Assembly: GCA_033782935.1 (NCBI GenBank)
Contig: JAWQEG010000283.1
Location: forward strand, 2,790,001 to 2,854,000
Length of the DNA: 64,000 bases
Direction: 5' to 3'
DNA from: Petrolisthes cinctipes
Taxonomy: Eukaryota; Arthropoda; Malacostraca; Decapoda; Porcellanidae
Part shown: positions 51,093-62,324 of the stretch, piece by piece
Numbering within the stretch: position 1 is the stretch's first letter
Layout: each line of letters begins with the position of its first letter
Notes under the pieces: generated by a model
Told to the model about the DNA's origin: nothing
Seen by the model: only the letters and a program-made list of their open reading frames with translations
Database searches by the model: none
Translations under genes and position numbers: made by a program

Positions 51093-51740
51093 CATACTCA
51101 GTGCTAGAATATTTTCAAAATATAGGCTAAAAACATGCTAAAAATCGATATTTTAGGTGCGTAATGGCGATATCTCAAATTCAGGCCCAAAACTCCCGAA
51201 AATTCGATATTTTGGGGTCCCAGAAGCGATCTGTACATGCCTACTCCGTGTTAGAGTATTTTAAAATACAGGCCCAAAACAGGCTCAAAATCGATATTTT
51301 AGGTGCCCAAAAGTCGATATGTGCATGCATCTTCAGTACTCGTTTATATCTCAAATTCAGGCTCAAAGCACCCGAAAATTCGATATTTTGGGGTCCCAGA
51401 AGCGATCTGTACATGCCTACTCCGTGTTAGAGTATTTTCAAAGTACAGGCCCAAAACATGCTCAAAATCGATTTTTTACGATGCCCAAAGTCAATATGTG
51501 CATGTATCTTCTGTACCCGTTTATATCTCAAATTCAGGCTGAAAACACACGAAAATTCAATATTTTGGGGTCCCAGAAGCAATCTGTACATGCCTACTCA
51601 GTGCTAGAATATTTTCAAAATATAGGCTAAAAACATGCTAAAAATCGATATTTTAGGTGCGTAATGGCGATATCTCAAATTCAGGCCCAAAACACCCGAA
51701 AATTCGATATTTAGGGGTCCCAGAAGCGATCTGTACATGC
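50916..51740 (+). repeat. 500-bp trimer repeat, about 1.6 copies
   Basis: CCGTGTTAGAGTATTTTC at 50,922 and 51,422, and the TTTTTTACG marker at 50,973 and 51,473, are 500 bp apart. Both copies end in a short unit with the private GGTGCGTAATGGCGATATC (near 51,158 and 51,658). That short unit recurs once more near 51,980. A unit with GTATTTTAAAATACAGG and CCAAAACAGGC lies near 51,257 and 52,081. Confidence 0.82.
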
Positions 51741-53345
51741 CTACTCCGTGTTAGAGTATTTTCAAAACACAGGCCAAAAACATACTGAAAATCGATGTTT
51801 TAGGTGCCCAAAAGTCTATATGTGCATGCATCTTCTGTACCCGTTTATATATCAAATTCTGGCCCTAAACACCCGAAAATTCGATATTTTGGGGTCCCAG
51901 AAGCAATCTGTACATGCCTACTCAGTGCTAGAATATTTTCAAAATATAGGCTAAAAACATGCTAAAAATCGATATTTTAGGTGCGTAATGGCGATATCTC
52001 AAATTCAGGCCCAAAACACCCGAAAATTCGATATTTAGGGGTCCCAGAAGCGATCTGTACATGCCTACTCCGTGTTAGAGTATTTTAAAATACAGGCCCA
52101 AAACAGGCTCAAAATCGATATTTTAGGTGCCCAAAAGTCAATATGTGTATGCATCTTCTATACACGTTTATATCTCAAATTCAAGCTCAAAACACCCGAA
52201 AATTCGATATTTTGGGGTCCCAGAAACGATCTGTACATGCCTACTCAGTGATAGAGTATTTTCAAAATATAGGCTCAAAACATGCTAAAAATCCATATTT
52301 TAAGTGCGTAAAGTCGATATCTCAAATTCAGGCCCAAAACACCCGAAAATTCGATATTTAGGGGTCACAGAAGCGATCTGTACATGACTACTAAATGTTA
52401 GAGTATTTTCAAAATACAGGCCAAAAACATACTGAAAATCGATCTTTTAGGTGCCCAAAAGTCGATATGTGCATTCATCTTCTGTACCCGTTTATATCTC
52501 AAATACTGGCCCTAAACACCCGAAAATTCAATATTTTGGGGTCCCAGAAGCATTCTGTACATGCCTACTCAGTGCTAGAATATTTTCAAAATATAGGCTA
52601 AAAACATGCTAACGATCGATATTTTATGTGCCAAAAAGTCGATATCTCAAATTAAGGCCCAAAACAACCGAAAAATCGATATTTAGGGGTCCCAGAAGCG
52701 ACCTGTAGATACCTACTCCGTGTTAGAGTATTTTCAAAATACAGGCCAAAAACATATTGAAAATCGATCTTTTAGGTGCCCAAAAGTCTATATGTGCATG
52801 CATCTTCTGTACCCGTTTATATCTCAAATTCAAGCTCAAAACACCCGAAAATTCGATATTTTGGGGTCCCAGAAGCGATCTGTACATGCCAACTCAGTGC
52901 TAGAATTTTTTCAAAAAATAGGCTCAAAACATGCTAAAAATCGATATTTGAGGTGCGTAAAGGCGATATATTAAATTCATTCCCAAAACACCCGAAAATT
53001 CGATATTTTGGGGTACCAGAAGCGATCTGTACATGCCTACTCCTTGTTAGAGTATTTTTAAAATACAGGCCAAAAACATACTGAAAATCGATCTTTTAGG
53101 TGCCCAAAAGTCGATATGTGCATGCATCTTCAGTACCCGTTTATATATCAAATTCTGGCCCTAAACACCCGAAAATTCAATATTTTGGGTTCCCAGAAGC
53201 AATCTGCACATGCCTACTCAGTGCTAGAATATTTTCAAAATATAGGCTAAAAACATGCTAAAAATCGATATTTTAGGTGCCAAAAAGTCGATATCTCAAA
53301 TAAATGCCCGAAACACCCGAAAATTCAATATTTAGGGGTCCCAGA
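51741..53345 (+). repeat. Mixed monomers
   Basis: These are satellite monomers with scattered private changes, for example CATGACTACTAAATG near 52,384, CTAACGATCGATATT near 52,611 and GACCTGTAGATACC near 52,700. Long and short units alternate. No other feature is visible. Confidence 0.75.
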
Positions 53346-54340
53346 AGCGATCTATACATGCCTACTCCGTGTTAGAGTATTTTCAAAATACAGGCCCAAA
53401 ACATGCTAAAAATCGATATTTTAGATGCCCAAAGTCAATATGTGCATGTATCCTCTGTACCCGTTTATATCTTAAATTCGGCCCATAACACCCGTAAAAT
53501 CGATAATTAGGGATCCCAGAAGCGATCTGTTCATACCTACTCCGTGTTAGAGTATTTTCAAAATTCAGGCCCAAAACATGCTGAAAAACGATATTTTTGG
53601 TGCCCAAAGTCAATATGTGTATGCATCTTCTACACCCGTTTATATCCCAAATTCAACCTCAAAACAACTAAAAACTCGATATTTATGGGTCCCAGAAGCG
53701 ATCTGTACATGCCTAGTCAGTGCTAGAATGTTTTTAAAATATAGGCTAAAAACATGCTGAAAATCGATATTTTAGGTGCCCAAAAGTCGATATGTGCATG
53801 CATCTTCAGTACTCGTTTATATCTCAAATTCAGGCTCAAAACACCCGAAAATTCAATATTTTGGGGTCCCAGAAGCAATCTGTACATGCCTACTCAGTGC
53901 TAGAATATTTTCAAAATATAGGCTAAAAACATTCTGAAAATCGATCTTTTAGGTGCTAAAAAGTCGATATCTCAAATTCAGTCCCAAAACACCCGAAAAT
54001 TCGATATTTAGGGGTCCCAGAAGCGATCTGTACATGCCTACTCCGTGTTAGAGTATTTTCAAAATACAGGCCAAAAACATACTGAAAATCGATCTATTAG
54101 GTGCCCAAAAGTCGATATGTGCATGCATCTTCTGTACCCGTTTATATCTCAAATACTGGCCCTAAACACCCGAAAATTCAATATTTTGGGGTCCCAGAAG
54201 CAATCTGTACATGCCTACTCAGTGCTAGAATATTTTCAAAATATAGGCTAAAAACATGCTAAAATCGATATTTTAGGTGCCAAAAAGTCGATATCTCAAA
54301 TTAAGGCCCAAAACACCCGAAAAATCGATATTTAGGGGTC
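53346..54340 (+). repeat. 2,354-bp-offset duplication, copy 1
   Basis: This stretch matches 55,700-56,694. Shared private variants include ATCCTCTGTACCCG, TTAAATTCGGCCCATAACACC, CGATAATTAGGGATCCC, CTACACCCGTTTATATCCC, ATTCAACCTCAAAACA and ATCGATCTATTAGG. The offset drops to 2,352 bp after a 2-bp loss in the short unit near 56,312. Confidence 0.85.
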
Positions 54341-55699
54341 CCAGAAGCGATCTGTAGATACCTACTCCGTGTTAGAGTATTTTCAATATAAAGGCCAAAA
54401 ACATATTGAAAATCGATCTTTTAGGTGCCCAAAAGTCTATATGTGCATGCATCTTCTGTACCCGTTTATATCTCAAATTCTGGCCCTAAACACCCGAAAA
54501 TTCGATTTTTTTGGGTCCTAGAAGCGATCTGTACATGCCTACTCAATGCTAGAATGTTTTCAAAATATAGGATGAAAACATGCTGAAAATCGATATTTTA
54601 GGTGCCCAAAACTCGATATGTGCATGCATCTTCTGTACTCGTTTATATCTCAAATTCAGGCTCAAAACACCCGAAAATTCGATATTTTGGGGTCCCAGAA
54701 GCGATTTGTACATGCCAACTCAGTGCTAAAATATTTTCAAAATATAGGCTAAAAACATGCTAAAAATCGATATTTTAGGTGCCAAAAAGTCGATATCTCA
54801 AATAAATGCCCAAAACACCCGAAAATTCAATATTTAGGGGTCCCAGAAGCGATCTATACATGCCTACTCCGTTTTAGAGTATTTTCAAAATTTAGGCCCC
54901 AAACATGCTAAAAATCGATATTTTAGATGCCCAAAGTCAATATGTGCATGTATCCTCTGTACCCGTTTATATCTCAAATTCTGACCCTAAACACCCGAAA
55001 ATTCAATATTTTGGGGTCCCAGAAGCGATCTGTACATGCCTACTCCGTGTTAGAGTATTTTCAAAATTCAGGCCCAAAACATGCTGAAAATCGATATTTC
55101 TGGTGCCCAAAGTCAATATGTGTATGCATCTTCTGTACTCGTTTATATCTCAAATTCAGGCTCAAAACACCCGAAAATTCGATATTTTGGGGTCCCAGAA
55201 GCGATCTGTACATGCTTACTCAGTGCTAGAATATTTTCCAAATATAGGCTCAAAACATGCTAAAAATCGATATTTTAGGTGCGTAAAGGCGATATCTCAA
55301 ATTCAGGCCCAAAACACCCGAAAATTCGATATTTTGGGGTCCCAAAAGCGATCTGTACATGCCTACACCGTGTTAGAGTATTTTAAAAAAACAGGCCCAA
55401 AACATGCTGAAAAACAATATTTTAGATGCCCAAAGTCAATATGTGCATGTATCTTCTGTACCCGTTTATATCTCAAATTCAGGCCCAAAACACCCGAAAA
55501 TACGATATTTTGGGGTCCCAAAAGCGATCTGTACGTGCCTACTCCGTGTTAGAGTATTTTAAAAAAACAGGCCCAAAACATGCTCAAAAACGATGTTTTA
55601 GGTGCCAAAAAGTCGATATGTGCATACATCTTCAGTAACCGTTTATATCTCAAATTCAAGCTCAAAACACCCGAAAATTCGATATTTTGGGGTCCTAGA
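54341..55699 (+). repeat. Monomers between the two 2,354-bp-offset copies
   Basis: About 1.36 kb of ordinary monomers occur here. Two units near 55,380 and 55,557 share GTATTTTAAAAAAACAGG, a poly-A version of the dyad, and sit about 177 bp apart. A similar change recurs near 58,066. Confidence 0.72.
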
Positions 55700-56694
55700 A
55701 GCGATCTGTACATGCCTACTCCCTGTTAGAGTATTTTCAAAATACAGGCCCAAAACATGCTAAAAATCGATATTTTAGATGCCCAAAGTCAATATGTGCA
55801 TGTATCCTCTGTACCCGTTTATATCTTAAATTCGGCCCATAACACCCGTAAATTCGATAATTAGGGATCCCTGAAGCGATCTGTTCATACCTACTCCGTG
55901 TTAGAGTATTTTCAAAATTCAGGCCCAAAACATGCTGAAAAACGATATTTTTGGTGCCCAAAGTCAATATGTGTATGCATCTTCTACACCCGTTTATATC
56001 CCAAATTCAACCTCAAAACACCAAAAAACTCGATATTTATGGGTCCCACAAGCGATCTGTACATGCCTAGTCAGTGCTAGAATGTTTTTAAAATATAGGC
56101 TAAAAACATGCTGAAAATCGATATTTTAGGTGCCCAAAAGTCGATATGTGCATGCATCTTCAGTACTCATTTATATCTCAAATTCAGGCTCAAAACACCC
56201 GAAAATTCAATATTTTGGGGTCCCAGAAGCAATCTGTACATGCCTACTCAGTGCTAGAATATTTTCAAAATATAGGCTAAAAACATTCTGAAAATCGATC
56301 TTTTAGGTGCTAAAAATTATATCTCAAATTCAGTCCCAAAACACCCGAAAATTCGATATTTAGGGGTCCCAGAAGCGATCTGTACATGCCTACTCCGTGT
56401 TAGAGTATTTTCAAAATACAGGTCAAAAACATACTGAAAATCGATCTATTAGGTGCCCAAAAGTCGATATGTGCATGCATCTTCTGTACCCGTTTATATC
56501 TCAAATACTGGCCCTAAACACCCGAAAATTCAATATTTTGGGGTCCCAGAAGCAATCTGTACATGCCTACTCAGTGCTAGAATATTTTCAAAATATAGGC
56601 TAAAAACATGCTAAAAATCGATATTTTAGGTGCCAAAAAGTCGATATCTCAAATTACGGCCCAAAACACCCGAAAAATCGATATTTAGGGGTCC
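55700..56694 (+). repeat. 2,354-bp-offset duplication, copy 2
   Basis: This is the copy of 53,346-54,340. Differences include CACTCATTTATATC near 56,165, GGATCCCTGAAGCG near 55,867 and GTGCTAAAAATTATATC near 56,310. Similarity ends in the GTAGATACC/GTACATGCC unit near 56,700. Confidence 0.84.
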
Positions 56695-59204
56695 CAGAAG
56701 CGATCTGTACATGCCTACTCCTTGTTAGAGTATTTTCAAAATACAGGCCAAAAACATACTGAAAATCGATCTTTTAGGTGCCCAAAACTCGATATGTGCA
56801 TGCATCTTCTTTACCCGTTTATATCTCAAATTCCTGCCCTAACCACCCGAAAATTCGATATTTTGGGGTCCCAGAAGCGATCTGTACATGCCTACTCCGT
56901 GTTAGAGTATTTTCAAAATTCAGGACCAAAACATGCTGAAAATCGATATTTTTGGTGCCCAAAGATAATATGTGCATGTATCTTCTGTACCCGTTTATAT
57001 CTCAAATTCAGGCCCTAAACACCAGAAAATTCAATATTTTGGGGTCCCAGAAGCAATCTGTACATGCCTACTTAGTGCTAGAATGTTTTCAAAATATAGG
57101 CTCAAAACATGCTCAAAATCGATATGTTAGGTGCCCAAAAGTCGATATGTGCATGCATCTTCTGTACTCGTTTATATCTCAAATTCAGGCTCAAAACACC
57201 CGAAAATTCGATATTTTGGGGTCCCAGAAGCGATCTGTACATGCCTACTCAGTGCTAGAATATTCTTAAAATATAGGCTCAAAACATGCTAAAAATCGAT
57301 ATTTTAGGGGCCCAAAATTGATATCTCAAATTCAGGCTCAAAACACCCGAAAATTCTATATTTAGGGGTCCCACAAGCGATCTGTACTTACCTACTCCGT
57401 GTTATAGTATTTTCAAAATACAGGCCAAAAACATACTGAAAATCGATCTTTTAGGTGCCCAAAAGTCGATATGTGCACGCATCTTCGGTACCCGTTTATA
57501 TATCAAATTCTGGCCCTAAACACCCGAAAATTCGATATTTTGGGGTCCCAGTAGCGATCTGTACATGCCTACTCCGTGTTAGAGTATTTTCAAAATTCAG
57601 GCCCAAAACATGCTGAAAATCGATATTTTTGGTGCCCAAAGTCAATATGTGTATGCATCTTCTATACTCGTTTATATCTCAAATTCAGGCTCAAAACACC
57701 AGAAAATTCGATATTTTGGGGTCCCAGAAGCGATCTGTACATGCCTACTCAGTGCTAGAATGTTTTCAAAATATAGTCTCAAAACATGCCCAAAAGTCGA
57801 TATGTGCATGAATCTTCTGTATTCGTTTATATTTCAAATTAAGGCTCAAAACACCCGAAAATTTGATATTTTGGGGTCCCAGAAGCGATCTGTACATACC
57901 TACTCAGTGCTAGAATATTTTCTAAATATAGGCTCAAAACATGCTAAAAATCGATATTTTAGGTGCCCAAAGTCGATATCTCAAATTCAGGCTCAAAACA
58001 CCCAAAAATTCGATACTTAGGGGTCACAGAAGCGATCTGTACATGCCTTCTCCGTGTTAGAGTATTTTAAAAAAACAGGCCCAAAACATGCTCAAAATCG
58101 ATGTTTTAGGTGCCGCAAAGTCGATATGTGAATGCATCTTCAGTACCCGTTTATATCTCAAATTCAGGCTCAAAAAACCCGAAAATTCAATATTTTGGGG
58201 TCCCAGAAGCGATCTGTACATGCCTACTCCGTGTTAGAGTATTTTCAAAATACAGGCCCAAAACATGCTGAAAAACAATATTTTAGATGCCCAAAGTCAA
58301 TATGTGCATGTATCTTCTGTACCCGTTTATATCTCAAATTCAAGCTCAAAACACCCGAAAATTCGATATTTTGGGGTCCCAGAAGCGATCTGTACATGCC
58401 TACTCAGTGCTAGAATATTCTTAAAATATAGGCTCAAAACATGCTAAAAATCGATATTTTAGGGTCCCAAAATCGATATCTCAAATTCAGGCTCAAAACA
58501 CCCGAAAATTCGATATTTAGGGGTCCCACAAGCGATCTGTACATACCTATTCCATGTTAGAGTATTTTTAAAATACAGGCCAAAAACATACTGAAAATCG
58601 ATCTTTTAGGTGCCCAAAAGTCGATATGTGCATGCATCTTCTGTACCCGTGTATATCTCAAATTCTGGCCCTAAACACCCGAAAATTCGATATTTTGGGG
58701 TCCCAAAAGCGATCTGTACATGCCTACTCCGTGTTAGAGTATTTTTAAAATTCAGGCCCAAAACATGCTGAAAATCGATATTTTTGGTGCCTAAAGTCAA
58801 TATGTGTATGCATCTTCTGTACTCGTTTATATCTCAAATTTAGGCTCAAAACACCCGAAAACTCAATTTTTTGGGGTCCCAAGAGCGATCTGCACATACC
58901 TACTCAGTGCTAGAATATTTTCAAAATATAGGCTCAAAACATGCTAAAAATCGATATTTTAGGTGCTTAAAGTCAATATATCAAATTCAGGCCCAAAAAC
59001 ACACGAAAATTCGATATTTTGGGGTCCCAAAAGCGATCTGTACATGCCTACTCCGTGTTAGAGTATTTTCAAAATACAGGCCCAAAACATGCTGAAAATC
59101 GATATTTTAGATGCCCAAATTCAATATGTGCATGTATCTTCTGTACTCGTTTATATCTCAAATTCAGGCTCAAAACACCCGAAAATTCGATATTTTGTGG
59201 TCCC
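56695..59204 (+). repeat. Mixed monomers including a 22-bp-shortened unit
   Basis: Ordinary monomers occur with several private variants, such as AGGGGCCCAAAATTGATATC near 57,306 and AATATTCTTAAAATATAGG (57,262, 58,417 and again 63,655). The unit at 57,738-57,892 is unusually short. No other feature is visible. Confidence 0.75.
57738..57892 (+). repeat. Shortened monomer with 22-bp loss (155 bp)
   Basis: In a subfamily 3 unit, CTCAAAACATGC runs directly into CCAAAAGTCGATATG. The TCAAAATCGATATTTTAGGTGC segment (22 bases, split here as TCAAAATCGAT and ATTTTAGGTGC) is missing. TGC at both endpoints is a possible microhomology. Unlike other short units, this one keeps GTGCATG but loses the half-A ATCGAT core. 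Confidence 0.82.
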
Positions 59205-59940
59205 AGAAGCGATCTGTACATGCCTATTCCTAGTTAGAATGTTTTCAAGATACAGACCCAAAACATGCTCAAAAGTGATATTTTAGGTGCCCAGAAGTCG
59301 ATATGTGCATGCATCATCAGTACCCGTTTATATATCAAATTCAGGCTCAAAATACCCGAAAATTCGATATTTTGGGGTCCCAGAAGCGATCTGTACATGC
59401 CTACTCCGTGTTAGAGTTTTTTCAAAATACAGGTCCAAAACATGCTGAAAATCGATATTTTAGATGCCCAAAGTCAATATGTTCATGTATTTTATGTACC
59501 CGTTTATATCTCAAATTCAGGCTCAAAACACCCGAAAATTCGATATTTTGGGGTCCCAGAAGCGATCTGTACATGCCTACTCAATGCTAGAATATTTTCA
59601 AAATATAGGCTCAAAACATGCTAAAAATCGATATTTTAGGTGCCAAAAAGTCGATATCTTAAATTCGGCCCAAAACACCCGAAAATTCGATATTTAGGGG
59701 TCACAGAAGCGATCTGTTCATGCCTACTCCGTGTTAGAGTATTTTCAAAATTCTGGCCCAAAACATGCTGAAAAACGATATTTTTGGTGCCCAAAGTCAA
59801 TATGTGTATGCATCTTCTAATCCCGTTTATATCCCAAATTCAACCTCAAAACACCCAAAAATTCGATTTTTATGGGTCCCAGAAGCGATCTCTACATGCC
59901 TACTCAGTGCTAGAATGTTTTCAAAATATAGGCTCAAAAC
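59205..59940 (+). repeat. 2,384-bp-offset duplication, copy 1
   Basis: The marker CCTAGTTAGAATGTTTTC followed by AAGATACAGACCC occurs at 59,228 and 61,612. GCATCATCAGTACCC and GTTCATGTATTTTATGTACC also repeat at +2,384 bp. Both copies lead into a unit with TATATCCCAAATTCAACC. Similarity fades near 59,940. Confidence 0.85.
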
Positions 59941-61588
59941 ATGCTAAAAATCGATATTTTAGGTGCTTAAAAGTCGATATGTGCATGCATCTTCTGTACT
60001 CGTTTATATCTCAATTTCAGGCTCAAAACACCCGAAAATTCAATATTTTGGGGTCCCAGAAGCGATCTGTACATGCCTACTTAGTGCTAGAATATTTTCA
60101 AAATATAGGCTCAAAACATGCTGAAAATTGATATTTTTGGTGCCCAAAGTCAATATGTGTATGCATCTTCTGTACTCGTTTATATCTCAAATTCATCCTC
60201 AAAACACCCGAAAATTCAATATCTTGGGGTCCCAGGAGCGATCTGTACATACCTATTCAGTGCTAGAATATTTTCAAAATATAGGCTCAAAACATGCTAA
60301 AAAAATCGATATTTTAGGTGCCAAAAAGTCGATATCTTAAATTCGGCCCAAAAAAACCAGAAAATTCGATATTTATGGGTCCCAGAATCGATCTGTACAT
60401 GCCTACTCAGTGCTAGAATGTTTTCAAAATATAGGCTCAAAACATGCTCAAAATCGATATTTTAGGTGCCCAAAAGTCGATATGTGCATGCATCTTCAGT
60501 ACTCGTTTATATCTGAAATTCAGGCTCAAAACACCCGAAAATTCGATATTTTGGGGTCCCAGAAGTGATCTGTACATGCCTACTTAGTGCTAGAATATTT
60601 TCAAAATATAGGGTCAAAACATGCTGAAAATCGATATTTTTGGTGCCCAAAGTCAATATATGTATGCATCTTCTGTACTCGTTTATATCTCAAATTCAGG
60701 CTCAAAACACCCGAAAATTCGATATTTTGGGGTCCCAGAAGTGATCTGTACATGCCTACTCAGTGCTAGAATATTTTCATAATATAGGCTCAAAACATGC
60801 TAAAAATCGATATTCTAGGTGCGTAAAGTCGATATCTGAAATTCAGGCACAGAACACCCGAAAATTCGATATTTTGGGGTCCGAAAAGCGATCTGTACAT
60901 CCCTACTCCGTGTTAGAGTATTTTCAAAATACAGGCCCAAAACATGCTCAAAATCGATGTTTTAGGTTCCAAAAAGTCGATATGTGCATGCATCTTCAGT
61001 ACCCTTTTATATCTCAAATTCAGGCTTAAAACACCCTAAAATTCAATATTTTGGGGTCCTAGAAGCGATATGTACATGCCTACTCCGTGTTAGAGTATTT
61101 TCAAAATACAGGCCCAAAACATGCTGAAAATCGATATTTTAGATGCCCAAGTTAATATGTGCATCTATCTTCTGTACCCGTTTATATCTCAAATTCAGGC
61201 CCAAAACACCCGAAAATTCGATATTTAGGGATCCCAGAAGCGATCTGTACATGCCTACTCAGTGCTAGAATGTTTTCAAAATATAGGCTAAAAACATGCT
61301 GAAAATCGATATTTTAGGTACCCAAAAGTCGATATGTGCATGCATTTTCAGTACTCGTTTATATCTCAAATTCAGGCTCAAAACACCCGAAAATTCGATA
61401 TTTAGGGGTCCCAGAAGCGATCTGTTCATGCCTACTCCGTGTTAGAGTATTTTCAAAATTCTGGCCCAAAACATGCTGAAAAACGATTTTTTTGGTGCCA
61501 AAAGTCAATATGTGTATGCATCTTCTACACCCGTTTATATCCCAAATTCAACCTCAAAACACCCAAAAATTCGATATTTGTGGGTCCC
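59941..61588 (+). repeat. Monomers between the two 2,384-bp-offset copies
   Basis: Mixed long and short units occur here, with GAAGTGATCTGTAC variants (60,563 and 60,739) and a short unit with an A insertion (CTAAAAAAATCGATATT near 60,297). A further TATATCCCAAATTCAACC unit lies near 61,535. No other feature is visible. Confidence 0.74.
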
Positions 61589-62324
61589 AGAAGCGATCTG
61601 TACATGCCTACTCCTAGTTAGAATGTTTTCAAGATACAGACCCAAAACATGCTCAAAATCGATATTTTAGGTGCCCAGAAGTCGATATGTGCATGCATCA
61701 TCAGTACCCGTTTATATCTCAAATTCAGGCTCAAAATACCCGAAAATTCGATATTTTGGTGTCCCAGAAGCGATCTGTACATGCCTACTCCTTGTTAGAG
61801 TTTTTTCAAAATACAGGTCCAAAACATGCTGAAAATCGATATTTTAGATGACCAAAGTCAATATGTTCATGTATTTTATGTACCTGTTTATATCTCAAAT
61901 TCAGGCTCAAAACACCCGAAAATTCGATATTTTGGGGTCCCAGAAGCGATCTGTACATGCATACTCAGTGCTAGAATATTTTCAAAATATAGGATCAAAA
62001 CATGCTAAAAATAGATATTTTAGGTGCCAAAAAGTCGATATCTTAAATTCGGCCCAAAACACCCAAAAATTCGATATTTAGGGGTCCCAGAAGCGATCTG
62101 TTCATGCCTACTGCGTGTTAGAGTATTTTCAAAATTCTGGCTCAAAACATGCTGAAAAACGATATTTTTGGTGCCCAAAGTCAATATGTGTATGCATCTT
62201 CTACACCCGTTTATATCCCAAATTCAACCTCAAAACACCCAAAAATTCGATATTTATGAGTCCCAGAAGCGATCTGTACATGCCTACTCAGTGCTAGAAT
62301 GTTTTCAAAATATAGGCTCAAAAC
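61589..62324 (+). repeat. 2,384-bp-offset duplication, copy 2
   Basis: This is the copy of 59,205-59,940, with TTTTGGTGTCCC near 61,755, TAGATGACCAAAG near 61,848 and AAAATAGATATTTTAGG near 62,009 as its own changes. It also contains the TTAAATTCGGCCC short unit and the following CTACACCCG unit. Confidence 0.84.
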
